This document shows positions 35,495-44,122 of a DNA stretch of 64,000 bases, in pieces; position 1 is the stretch's first letter, and the number at the start of each line of letters is the position of its first letter. Source of the stretch: Thalassoglobus neptunius. Its GTDB lineage: Bacteria; Planctomycetota; Planctomycetia; Planctomycetales; Planctomycetaceae. The notes beneath the pieces are model-generated. The model did not search any database, was not told the DNA's origin, and saw nothing but the letters and a program-made list of their open reading frames with translations. The stretch lies in contig NZ_SIHI01000001.1 of the NCBI RefSeq assembly GCF_007859735.1, forward strand, positions 519,910 to 583,909, read 5' to 3'. The position numbers and the translations under genes were made by a program.

Positions 35495-37636
35495 GACGGT
35501 TCGGCGGACAAATCACGCTTGACTCAGAAATCGATGATAACCGATACTTAGTCGAAGCGGTGAATTGACATCACTGGATTCCAAGCTACGATACTGGTGA
35601 GATTTATCGCTGCTACGTCGTTCGCAATGCGATTTAAGAGTCATTCAACGACGTGACTGAGTGGCGTTGGCTTTCAGGGTGAGCTCTCTCGACGATGAGT
35701 CATCACCATACTGTCATTACTCAATCTCCTTCTCAGCAGTTGGGTCGTCCCGACAGAGGTCGCTGGTCGCCCCAATAACGGTCAATGAAATTTTTAAGAT
35801 TCTTTGGCCCGTGATGTGCTCTTTTCGAATCCAAGCGGAATCAATGGCAAGAGAAATGTTCTCTTTAACGATTTGGAATTCGAGATAGATAGAAGGTTGA
35901 TTGTCGATCAATGCAGCTAAGCGGCAATTGCAGTGAGACAGCACCGTCAAGCAACGCTGTCAAACAGCAGAGTCGGGGAGCGATGCATTGATGCAATACG
36001 CGGAATTGTTGCACTGCACTGGTTTGTGAACCGAGTGAGTTGCACATATTTTGAATCTTATAAAACCTGACGTGCGTTGACCTCGCAATGAATCTTCCGG
36101 AATTGTCTTCTGGGGTCAAAAGGGACCGCGGAATCGTTTTGGTGCGTTGCGGGCGACGTGAAAATGTTTTCAAATGCGATGTGGACTGCAGTAGGCACTG
36201 CGATCAATCGATTCGAGTGGGCTGGCCAGTTTCGCAATTTTGAAGGACAGGGAAGACGGTCTTAAATCGAAATCACTGGCAATCAATCGTGAGGGATGAC
36301 AACACACGGTTTCAGCAGGAATTGGCGCTGAATGATTGTGGGGTTGATTGTGAAATTTCTGTGTGCGGTTGTTGCTGAAGGTGATGTGATCTGGGGGTGG
36401 TCCATTCGGGATCTGAACAGAAGATTCTTAATGGTGTCGCTCATCGAGTACACGCGTATCAAGAACACATGGAAGTCCTGAGATACTGCGAAGTCCTGAC
36501 AGGCCGCCTCGCGGTCGATGACGGAGGGACAAGCTGTCCTTTCCGGTGTAAGCAATAAAAAACACTCAATACATAAAGTCGCATTGGAAAGTCGCTTTTA
36601 AGGCGGGTGAACAATGCAAGCGAGCTTGTTGGGAGACGTTGCGATTTCGGTTGGACCAATCGGAATTCGAGTCAGCAACAATTCCACAAGTGTAAGTTTC
36701 AGTAGACACTAAGTTTCATTAGACACTGGGAACGCAATCGCTGAGCAGACTCAAGTCATTCCAGGAGAGGTTGTTCATTGAACATGCTTTGGGGGCTTGA
36801 TTCGAAAATCAGTGGCGATTCCGAGTCTGTAGTTTCATGAAGAGCTCTGAGGCGATTTGTTGTCAGGTGCTCGTCCCTGTGAAATGCTGGGGCCCGGTGG
36901 AGTGCTGGGAAATGAATACTGGACGTGTTGAAAGAGACGTGTCGAAAAATATGCAATCAAAAGACAAACAGTAATCAGAGAGAGTCAAGCTGAGCCGAGG
37001 CGGTGAAGCCATCAGTTTGATGTTTCTGATTCAAAGTGATGGGATGAATTGTTCTCATCAAGACTGACTGAACCAGGAAAACTGAAGAAGTCGACGACGG
37101 TAATTTGTCGGGCTTCGATTCGTTTTCTTGCCAACTGTTGTTGACAGTTTTTCAGCTTCTGCTGAACACATTCAGGGCGTCATCATCACACGTGTGATGT
37201 ATGGAGTCGTCAGGGGTGTGCCTATTGGTGTTCATATGACGTTGAACCCCAGCCAATCCGTTGGTGGCAATTGTTTTGAGTTTAACTGTGGCAATGATGC
37301 TGCGGTTGGACAATCCGTTGAGTTCCGTCTGAGGGACCGGATCATAGTGTCACTGCTGCCTTAACAAAGTTTTTAGTTTCGACAGGGTGGGTATGGAACC
37401 CGCAGTTGAATTGATAGAACTTCCGCTCATTCAGAGTCGCAAATTTTCGACTCGCACAATGTTGGGCATTGCTGTCGCTGACAAAGCGATGAGTCCAGCA
37501 CATGGTGTGAGATTGCTTGAGAATTTATTGCTGAGCGGGATCGTTGATCCTGTCGTCTCCAAGGTTTTTTCTTGTTTCGGACTCCCTGAGGGTGCGGAGC
37601 AACGAATGCAATTTTTTTAGCGAATCGGGTTTTTTT
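35495..37636. other. Gene-poor region of 2.1 kb upstream of rho
   Basis: No gene is recognised in this AT-richer stretch. Short open frames (for example 37128-37364 and 37387-37620 on the plus strand) have plausible codon use but no ribosome binding site, motif or homology I can name. Features seen: a 17-bp imperfect direct repeat, AGTTTCAGTAGACACT/AGTTTCATTAGACACT (about 36696-36728); a TTGACA (37141-37146) without a good -10; a 16-bp palindrome (37184-37199); and two T-runs just before rho. Confidence 0.55.
37184..37199. promoter_or_regulatory. 16-bp perfect palindrome upstream of rho
   Basis: CATCACACGTGTGATG is perfectly palindromic. It lies about 440 bp before the rho start in a stretch without genes, so it is a candidate binding site for a dimeric regulator. 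Confidence 0.4.
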
Positions 37637-39478
37637 ATGCCTTCGAAAAGTTCTTCCTCGACTGAGACTTCAAGCAAACCAAAGCGGAAGACGACTAGTA
37701 AGAAGTCCGCCAGTAAGGACAGTAAGACGACGACCAGTCGAACTCGTAAAAAAAACGCAAAGAAAAAGGAAGTCGACGTGGACGACGATCTCGATTTCGG
37801 TGCAGGAATTGTCGATGACGACCAGTCCACCGAAGCTCCTGCGAAGCCGAAGGCAACGCGCAAAAAGACAAAGCGAGCTTCCGCGAAAGCGGCTGACGAT
37901 TCGGCAGAAGGGTCTGAGACAACAACTACAAAACGCCGAAGTACGAAGAGCAAGTCGTCGAAGGCTTCCGCAGAAAAGGAAGACTCGAACGACAGTGTGT
38001 CGGCAAGCGACGACCGAGGTGAAGAGAAGGTCGCAAAAGAGACGTCTGCCAAAGCTTCAAGTGATACAGAGGCAAGCTCCGGAGATCAGCAGTCTTCGGA
38101 CCAGCAGTCTTCAGAACAATCGGATGAAAAGCCACGTCGTCGTCGACGTCGTCGCCGTCGCGGAGGAAGCGGCGGAGGTGAGGGAAGCAGCAGCAACAAC
38201 AACGGCGGGTCGAACAACTCTCAGCAGAATTCGGGAGGACGTCGAAAAGGGAACTCTTCGCAAGGAGGGAAGGGGCGACGCAACTCCGGAAATCAGCGTT
38301 CACGTCCAGCGAAGACGACGCGATTTGAAAAGAATGCAGCCCCACCTGAGCCAGTCCAGACTTCGGGTGAGATCGAAGGAATTCTGGAACTGCACCCAAA
38401 AGGGTATGGGTTCCTCCGGGCTGGCGCGAATGACTACGGAGCACGTGAGTCAGATCCGTTTGTTTCCAGCTCATTCGTTGAAAAGCATCATCTCCGCGAG
38501 GGGATCAAGATCATCGGCGAGATCGGCCCAGGAACACGAGGGCAGGGTCCACGATTGCTCGAGATCAAGTCCATTGATGGTGGGACCACTGACGAATACG
38601 AAGCGCGTCAGCACTTCGACAATTTGACTCCCATCAATCCGTTTGAACAGCTTCAACTGGAGACGGGGCCAACTCCGATCACGATGCGTGTGATGGATTT
38701 GTTGACTCCGATCGGCAAGGGACAAAGAGCGCTTCTCGTTGCTCCGCCTCGCTCCGGAAAAACGATGCTGATGCACGAGATCGCGAATTCCGTCAGCAAG
38801 AATCATCCGGAAGTTCATTTGATTGTCTTGCTGATCGACGAGCGACCAGAAGAAGTCACAGAAATGCGACGGATGGTGAACGGCGAGGTGATCGCTTCTT
38901 CGATGGATGAAGATGTCGAAAGCCATGTTCGTATTAGCCAGCTGATCTTCGAACGCGGAAAACGTCTTGCAGAGTCCGGGAAAGACTGCCTCATTCTGAT
39001 GGACAGTGTCACCCGAACAGCTCGTGCATTCAACAAATGGATGAGTGGAGGACGTGAGTCAAAAATCGGGACCGGTGGTCTCGATGTGCGTGCTCTCGAT
39101 ATTCCCAGAAAGATGTTCGGAACAGCTCGTCGTTTCGATGAAGGTGGGTCACTGACAGTTGTCGCGACCGCTTTGATTGAGACCGGCAGCCGAATGGATG
39201 AGGCAATCTTCCAAGAGTTCAAAGGGACCGGAAATATGGAACTGGTCCTCAGCCGGGATCTCGCTGATCGGCGGATCTGGCCGGCCATTGACATCTCTCG
39301 ATCTGGAACACGTCGAGAAGAAAAGATTCTCGATCCAGAAGTTCTGGAAGGTGTCACGATGCTTCGCAGAAGCCTGGTTTCAATGAACCCAGTGGAAGCG
39401 ATGGACCAACTGATTCGAACTCTCGGGAAGTTTGAAACGAACAAAGAATTCCTGCAAAGGATCAAGGCTGTGATTTAA
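37637..39478 (+). CDS. rho: Transcription termination factor Rho with long low-complexity N-terminus
   Basis: A 613-residue Rho, about 190 residues longer than E. coli Rho. Residues 1-245 are low in complexity: Ser/Lys/Thr-rich, then acidic, then an Arg cluster (KPRRRRRRRRRGG) and a Gly/Ser/Asn/Gln-rich stretch. The RNA-binding domain begins at GEIEGILELHPKGYGFLR. The hexameric ATPase has Walker A APPRSGKT (about 369-376), LLIDERPEEVTEMRR (Walker B region), DSVTRTARAFN and the C-terminal GTGNMELVLSRDLADRR. All core residues look intact. ATG 37637 follows a run of seven T and no Shine-Dalgarno site is visible. An intrinsic terminator follows. Confidence 0.95.
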   Translation: MPSKSSSSTETSSKPKRKTTSKKSASKDSKTTTSRTRKKNAKKKEVDVDDDLDFGAGIVDDDQSTEAPAKPKATRKKTKRASAKAADDSAEGSETTTTKRRSTKSKSSKASAEKEDSNDSVSASDDRGEEKVAKETSAKASSDTEASSGDQQSSDQQSSEQSDEKPRRRRRRRRRGGSGGGEGSSSNNNGGSNNSQQNSGGRRKGNSSQGGKGRRNSGNQRSRPAKTTRFEKNAAPPEPVQTSGEIEGILELHPKGYGFLRAGANDYGARESDPFVSSSFVEKHHLREGIKIIGEIGPGTRGQGPRLLEIKSIDGGTTDEYEARQHFDNLTPINPFEQLQLETGPTPITMRVMDLLTPIGKGQRALLVAPPRSGKTMLMHEIANSVSKNHPEVHLIVLLIDERPEEVTEMRRMVNGEVIASSMDEDVESHVRISQLIFERGKRLAESGKDCLILMDSVTRTARAFNKWMSGGRESKIGTGGLDVRALDIPRKMFGTARRFDEGGSLTVVATALIETGSRMDEAIFQEFKGTGNMELVLSRDLADRRIWPAIDISRSGTRREEKILDPEVLEGVTMLRRSLVSMNPVEAMDQLIRTLGKFETNKEFLQRIKAVI

Positions 39479-39559
39479 CGATGACAGCTGTGGCGACGTT
39501 GAGTCCTCGATCGATTGAGATCAGGTTTGAAGCGTCTCTGACTTGAATGACGAAAAAAA

Positions 39560-39595
39560 CTCCGGATGGACCTTGTGACATCCGGAGGTTTTTTT
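39560..39595 (+). terminator. Rho-independent terminator after rho
   Basis: CTCCGGATG (39560-39568) pairs with CATCCGGAG (39579-39587), 10-nt loop, preceded by seven A and followed by GTTTTTTT. Confidence 0.88.
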
Positions 39596-39660
39596 ATTGA
39601 TGCAGGATGGTCTCGATGTCTGCCACGGCCACGACCCGATGGGGCGCTTTATCGGCCGGA

Positions 39661-40179
39661 CTACTTTGTTCGGAGCGCTGAACCAGAATAGGGCTTGAGG
39701 GCTTGTTGCAGAAACGATTTCGCCTGTGAGAAGATTCCGGGAGAGGTGCTTTCCCGAGGGCCAGCTACGTTGAGTTTCGAGATCGAGTTGATCTCAATCC
39801 ATTCAGACAACTGTTCTTGCCGATCGGTGATGAGAAGTTGCCGGAAGTCCAAAAAAAGAAGTGGTTTGTTGAGTCGCTGTGCCGTTCGAATGGTGAGCAG
39901 CGTGCCTGCGGACCGATCGCAATCTGTCAGGATCAGCGTGCCATCTGAATCGGCAACGTTCTCCCGCGTCCGCACATCGTAGCGGGGCGAAGTCATCTCT
40001 TTGAGCGGATAGATTTCAGGAATGGGGCCGTCTTCTGCTCGGCGTCCCGAGGGACACCAACCTCCGCACGGGATTCCAAGCTGAAGTGCCGCGTCGAGTG
40101 CTGCGCGGTCGGCTCCCGTCTGTCCCCCGGAAACGATTTTCAGTGGATTCCTGGGCGTGTTGGGAGCGTTTGAAGTCAT
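39661..40179 (-). CDS. Putative molybdenum carrier protein
   Basis: A 172-residue Rossmann-like protein of the putative molybdenum carrier family, related to YpsA/LOG-type folds. The N-terminal signature KIVSGGQTGADRAALDAAL is the best mark, followed by GGWCPSGRRAEDGPIP and RTRENVADSDGTLIL. The family link to molybdenum cofactor is by annotation tradition only; nucleotide or ADP-ribose-related binding is equally possible. ATG 40179 is preferred; a start 54 bp upstream adds a segment without conserved look. It is divergent from the TolC-like gene, and no molybdopterin gene is nearby. Confidence 0.8.
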   Translation of the reverse strand: MTSNAPNTPRNPLKIVSGGQTGADRAALDAALQLGIPCGGWCPSGRRAEDGPIPEIYPLKEMTSPRYDVRTRENVADSDGTLILTDCDRSAGTLLTIRTAQRLNKPLLFLDFRQLLITDRQEQLSEWIEINSISKLNVAGPRESTSPGIFSQAKSFLQQALKPYSGSALRTK

Positions 40180-40351
40180 TTGGTGGTGTCGAATGGTCGT
40201 CGGCTGACAGGAGGAGGTGTCTTGGAATTTCAATTGGTGTCACGTTTGAGGGCGGAACAACCGATGAAAGAGGAAGAATATAACGATTCTAGCGATCGTG
40301 CCGGTTATTCCGGCGGATTTTGCAGATGCACGACAGGCTTGTCGACACGAC

Positions 40352-42286
40352 ATGACCAGACCGAATCGAAAATCTGATCACCTTAAGCTTTGGGCTGTCC
40401 TTCGAATTGTCGGGCGGTCGAGGGCGGTCTTGCTGTGCGCGATTCTGATCATCGTTTCTGGATGTCAGCACTTCACGCGGAAGAGTGCGGACGTACCCTA
40501 TCTTCAGGCAGCGACGGCAATCAAGTATCCGGAACTCGATCAAGTTGTTGATCCCGTTGCCCACTTCACGCCGAGACCTGTTTCTCTCACGACCGGTGTG
40601 CCGACAGAGTTTCGGGAGATTTCTCTCGAAGAAGCGGTCAAGCTGGCGTTGTCCAAGTCCACAGTCTTTCGAGATCTCGGCGGGGTCGTACTGACGACTC
40701 CCGGGGCTGTTCGAACACCGTTGGATCCAGCGATTCAGGAAACCGATCCACGATTTGGACCGGAAGCGGCGTTGTCAGCATTTGATGCAACGTTTGCGGC
40801 GAATCTGTTCTTCGAGAAAAACGATCGCGCGCTGAACAATGAATTCTTCGGCGGCGGAACTCGAATTCTCCGACAGGAGGCGATGGTCTATCAGGCCGAG
40901 ATCGCCAAGCGGACCCCGTTCGGAAGTGAGTTCACGCTTCGAAACTTCATCGACTACGACGACAACAACGCACCGGGGAATGCTTTCGAGAGTGCCTGGA
41001 ACTTCAACGTTGAGGCGGAATTTCGCCAGTCGCTGCTTCGTGGAGCAGGCATCGACTTCGGACGGATCGCCGGCACGAGCAACATTCCCGGAGTCTATAA
41101 CGGCGTTCTTGTTGCTCGAACGAATACCGATGTTTCGATTGCTGACTTCGAACTGTCAGTGCGTGATCTCGTTGACGAAGTTGAAGACGCCTACTGGAAC
41201 TTGTACTTCGCGTATCGCAATCTCGCTTCACGGATCGCAGCCCGCGATGCTGCCCTTGCAACCTGGCGTCGAGTCGAAGCTCTTCGGGACCGAGGGCGAA
41301 TTGGAGGAGAGGCAGACAAAGAAGCTGAGGCTCGCGAACAGTACTACCGGTTCCAGGAAGAAGTTGAGAATGCTCTCAGCGGACAGCTTTTCGACGGAAC
41401 GACTCGATCCGAAACTGGTGTGTACCTTGCTGAAAGACGACTCCGCTATCTGATCGGGTTGCCAGCCACTGGAGAGGCGGTTCTGCGTCCGAGTGACGAA
41501 CCAACTCGAGCCGAGATTTTCTTCGACTGGGACATCTGTCTCGAAGAGTGTCTTGCCAATCGTGCTGAATTGAGACGGCAGAAGTGGATGATCAAACGTC
41601 GAGAAATGGAACTTCTCGCCAGTCGCAATTTCCTCCTTCCAGAATTGGATGTCGTTGCACTTTCACGCTGGCGAGGATTCGGTGAAAACTTTGCCCGCTA
41701 TCATGACTCAGCACCTTTCGCGAGTGCCCTCGGAAACTTCGCCGACGGGAACTTTCAGGAGACTCAGGTAGGAGTCGAGTTAGCCTTCCCGTTCGGGAAT
41801 CGGCAAGCTCATGCTGGTGTTCGAAATGCGGAATTCTTGCTGGCTCGTGAACGGGCGTTGCTGTTCGAACAGGAGCAGCGAATGGTTCATGACCTTAGCA
41901 ATGCTCTGGCGGAAGTTGAGCGGTCTTATCGCGTTCTGCAAACGGTCTTCAATCGCCGTCAGGCGGCGAAGGAGCGGACTGAGGCACTGCAAGCGGCCTT
42001 TGATGCGGACAAAGTGCCGTTGAACATTCTGCTGGATGCTCAGCGACGACTGGCCAATGCCGAAACCGATTACGATCGAACATTGATCTCGTACAGCGAC
42101 GCAATTCGTCGAATGCATCTCGTCAAAGGGACGCTGCTTGAGTATTCCGGTGTTCATCTCTCTGAGGGACCATGGCCGGAAAAGGCATTCGAACAGGGAG
42201 TCGATCGGCTGAGTCGGCAGAAGGTTATCGACAACAAACTCGTTCCGACACATCGAGTCATTTCAGCGGGAACCGCTGAGTTGTAG
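40352..42286 (+). CDS. TolC-family outer membrane efflux lipoprotein
   Basis: A 644-residue protein of the outer membrane efflux (OEP) family. A lipoprotein signal peptide precedes Cys38 (AVLLCAILIIVSGC). Two OEP-like repeats are visible: an N-terminal one with FREISLEEAVKLALSKSTVF and long helices, and a C-terminal one with LEECLANRAELRRQKWMIKR, ERALLFEQEQRMVHDLSNAL and LNILLDAQRRLANAETDYD. Such proteins form trimeric channels with inner membrane pumps and membrane fusion proteins, but none are adjacent here. ATG 40352 starts the signal peptide; a start 54 bp upstream is less likely. Confidence 0.88.
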   Translation: MTRPNRKSDHLKLWAVLRIVGRSRAVLLCAILIIVSGCQHFTRKSADVPYLQAATAIKYPELDQVVDPVAHFTPRPVSLTTGVPTEFREISLEEAVKLALSKSTVFRDLGGVVLTTPGAVRTPLDPAIQETDPRFGPEAALSAFDATFAANLFFEKNDRALNNEFFGGGTRILRQEAMVYQAEIAKRTPFGSEFTLRNFIDYDDNNAPGNAFESAWNFNVEAEFRQSLLRGAGIDFGRIAGTSNIPGVYNGVLVARTNTDVSIADFELSVRDLVDEVEDAYWNLYFAYRNLASRIAARDAALATWRRVEALRDRGRIGGEADKEAEAREQYYRFQEEVENALSGQLFDGTTRSETGVYLAERRLRYLIGLPATGEAVLRPSDEPTRAEIFFDWDICLEECLANRAELRRQKWMIKRREMELLASRNFLLPELDVVALSRWRGFGENFARYHDSAPFASALGNFADGNFQETQVGVELAFPFGNRQAHAGVRNAEFLLARERALLFEQEQRMVHDLSNALAEVERSYRVLQTVFNRRQAAKERTEALQAAFDADKVPLNILLDAQRRLANAETDYDRTLISYSDAIRRMHLVKGTLLEYSGVHLSEGPWPEKAFEQGVDRLSRQKVIDNKLVPTHRVISAGTAEL

Positions 42287-42294
42287 ATGTTCTC

Positions 42295-42324
42295 TCGACG
42301 AAATTAGTCTTGCTATTTTGTCGA
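42295..42324. terminator. Bidirectional hairpin between TolC-like and DUF167 genes
   Basis: TCGACGAAAT (42295-42304) pairs with ATTTTGTCGA (42315-42324) over 10 bp with one G.T, with a 10-nt loop. It overlaps the last codons of DUF167. Confidence 0.5.
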
Positions 42325-42681
42325 TGAAAGTGCGTTCGCAATCGCAGCTTTAAGCTCTGCGACAGTGCAATTGCTGACGGCAAAAACCTTCTTCGAAGAG
42401 GTCTCTCCCGAGACGAGTGAGAGGTTGCTTCGGCTGATTCCCAAAGCTTTGGAAAGCAGTTTGCGGATGGCCTGATTGGCTTTTCCCTTCTCCGCAACCT
42501 GAGTCACCGCGACTTTGAGCGATCCGTCGTGAATGTCGACGATGCCGCTTCGACGAGCTCCCGGGATTGCTTTGACTCGTAGCATAGTCTGGTCCTGCCG
42601 CTGCTGGATCTCCAACGACTCGACCAGTTGCTCGAAGTGATTGGTTTCAGGCATCAGGCAGGCTCCACAGGAGTTGCTCAC
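42313..42681 (-). CDS. DUF167 (YggU) family protein
   Basis: A 122-residue protein of the YggU/DUF167 family. The core MLRVKAIPGARRSGIV, then AEKGKANQAIRKLLSKAL and LSLVSGETSSKKVFAV is diagnostic. The first 30 residues (with two Cys and many polar residues) are not part of the usual domain, so an internal start near residue 33 is possible. It lies 29 bp downstream of the YggS gene in the same orientation. yggS and yggU cluster in many bacteria, which supports the assignment, although the function of DUF167 is unknown. Confidence 0.87.
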   Translation of the reverse strand: MSNSCGACLMPETNHFEQLVESLEIQQRQDQTMLRVKAIPGARRSGIVDIHDGSLKVAVTQVAEKGKANQAIRKLLSKALGISRSNLSLVSGETSSKKVFAVSNCTVAELKAAIANALSSTK

Positions 42682-42710
42682 GTTGCGGGTGACGTTGTCT
42701 CTGAGCTGGT

Positions 42711-43445
42711 TCAGAGTTCGGCGGTCCCTTCGAAGAGGATGCTTCCGAGGCGAATGATTGTCGCGCCTTCTTCAATTGCGATTTCGTAGTCTCTGCTCAT
42801 TCCCATCGACAATTCCGTCAGGGGAGGGTGTCTGCCGGTCGAATTGAGGTCAGTCTGGATCTTTTGAAGCTCGGAAAACGTGCTGCGGACTGTTTTCGTC
42901 TCTTCAGTCAGAGGGGCCATCGTCATCAGCCCGCACAGTTGAACGTTGTTAAACGAGCAGACTCGCTCCCATTGTTCCAACAGCAATTCGGGAGGGAAAC
43001 CACTCTTGGATTCCTCTCCAGAAGTGTTCACCTGAAGCAAAACCGAAGCAGATGCTCCCGTTTCTTCCGCGATCCGGTCGATCTGCGACAGAAGTTGGAC
43101 AGAGTCAATTGAGTGGATGAGAGCGACGTGTGGAAGAACGAGTCGCACTTTGTTTCGTTGGAGTTGGCCAATGAGATGCCATTCCGCCGGGGACCATTCG
43201 GAGTCTTCGGTCAGAGTCTGAGCCCGCTCGACGAGCTGTTGTGGCCGATTCTCGCCGTAGGTTCGAAGACCAATCCGGTTGAGTTCGCGGACAGCTTCCA
43301 GCGGGGCGTATTTGGTCACGGCGATCAGTTTGACTTCGCTCGGATCGCGGTGACATCGAAGACACGTCGACTCGATGGATTTGAGGACGTTCTTCAGGTT
43401 TTCGGTGAGAATCCGATTCAAGAGTGTTTGATGAGGCGAACTCAT
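42711..43445 (-). CDS. yggS: YggS/PROSC-family pyridoxal-phosphate homeostasis protein
   Basis: A 244-residue PLP-binding protein (fold-type III, no known enzymatic reaction) that controls PLP levels in other bacteria. The Schiff-base Lys45 sits in KLIAVTKYAP. GENRPQQLVERAQ, WHLIGQLQRNKVR, LLQVNTSGEESKSGF, GLMTMAPL and LSMGMSRDYEIAIEEGAT are family motifs. ATG 43445 follows directly after the rpsR terminator region and is preferred to an upstream in-frame start at 43502 that would overlap that terminator. DUF167 follows in the same direction, suggesting a two-gene unit. Confidence 0.93.
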   Translation of the reverse strand: MSSPHQTLLNRILTENLKNVLKSIESTCLRCHRDPSEVKLIAVTKYAPLEAVRELNRIGLRTYGENRPQQLVERAQTLTEDSEWSPAEWHLIGQLQRNKVRLVLPHVALIHSIDSVQLLSQIDRIAEETGASASVLLQVNTSGEESKSGFPPELLLEQWERVCSFNNVQLCGLMTMAPLTEETKTVRSTFSELQKIQTDLNSTGRHPPLTELSMGMSRDYEIAIEEGATIIRLGSILFEGTAEL

Positions 43446-43457
43446 AATGTCAGGCAC

Positions 43458-43483
43458 AAAAAAAAGGGAAGCGATTGCTTCCC
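43458..43483 (-). terminator. Rho-independent terminator after rpsR (minus strand)
   Basis: GGGAAGC (43466-43472) and GCTTCCC (43477-43483) form a perfect 7-bp stem with a 4-nt loop. On the minus strand it is followed by eight T (43465-43458). It separates rpsR from yggS. Confidence 0.88.
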
Positions 43484-43554
43484 ATGTCTTGCGGATCGTC
43501 ACGCCGCTTGGCGCTAGCTACAGCGGGGCCTGTGCGGCCGGCTTTAGCTGCGTC

Positions 43555-43833
43555 CTATTCGTCGGAAACGTATGGCAGCAATCCAATGTACCGTGCTCGC
43601 AGAACGGCTTTCCGAACTGCGCGTTGGTAGATTGCTGACGTTCCGGTGCGACGTCGCGGGAGGATGCGACCTTCACGGTCGATCAATTGTTTCAGTGTTT
43701 TTACGTCTTTATAGTCGACGTAGACCGGACGCGGAATCACACCATCCGGGCAGAAACGACAAGTCATCTTACGCTTCAGGCGTGCCCGTTTTTTGCGGAT
43801 TTTGCGGATGTCGGCTTTTGTCAACGATGCCAT
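43555..43833 (-). CDS. rpsR: 30S ribosomal protein S18
   Basis: A 92-residue S18 with [39 protein letters not shown] and [21 protein letters not shown], all typical. The CxxC near residue 25 is the Cys form seen in many bacteria. The gene stands alone with its own terminator. In most bacteria rpsR is next to rpsF, ssb and rplI; none of these is adjacent here, so the usual cluster is broken up. Confidence 0.96.
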   Translation of the reverse strand: MASLTKADIRKIRKKRARLKRKMTCRFCPDGVIPRPVYVDYKDVKTLKQLIDREGRILPRRRTGTSAIYQRAVRKAVLRARYIGLLPYVSDE

Positions 43834-44122
43834 CAGTCAAGTTCCAATCGACGATACTCGAATTTGAAGCGGAGTATTATGTCAGAGACTCTCCATTTTG
43901 GCAACTGACTCGAGCATCTTCTGTCCGAAAATTCCCGGAGCGAATTCCGGGCCCGGAATTGTTCAATCCGACTATTCATCACGGAGAAGGCAAAAACGAC
44001 GAACTGTCTGCGTCATTCGCTTGTATCGACGGCTTTTGATGGGATAGATTTGTGGGAAGACTTCCTCGAATTGTGTTCATTCGCGGGGGTCTGCCTTCCT
44101 GGGTTGCCTCAACTACCTTCCG

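Noticed and set aside
37128..37364. Possible 78-codon gene in the gene-poor region before rho
   Set aside because: Codon use is plausible, but it starts at TTG without a ribosome binding site, has no recognised motif, and contains the palindrome at 37184. Kept as unproven.
37387..37620. Possible 77-codon gene directly before rho
   Set aside because: No ribosome binding site or motif was found. The end lies in the T-run leading into rho.
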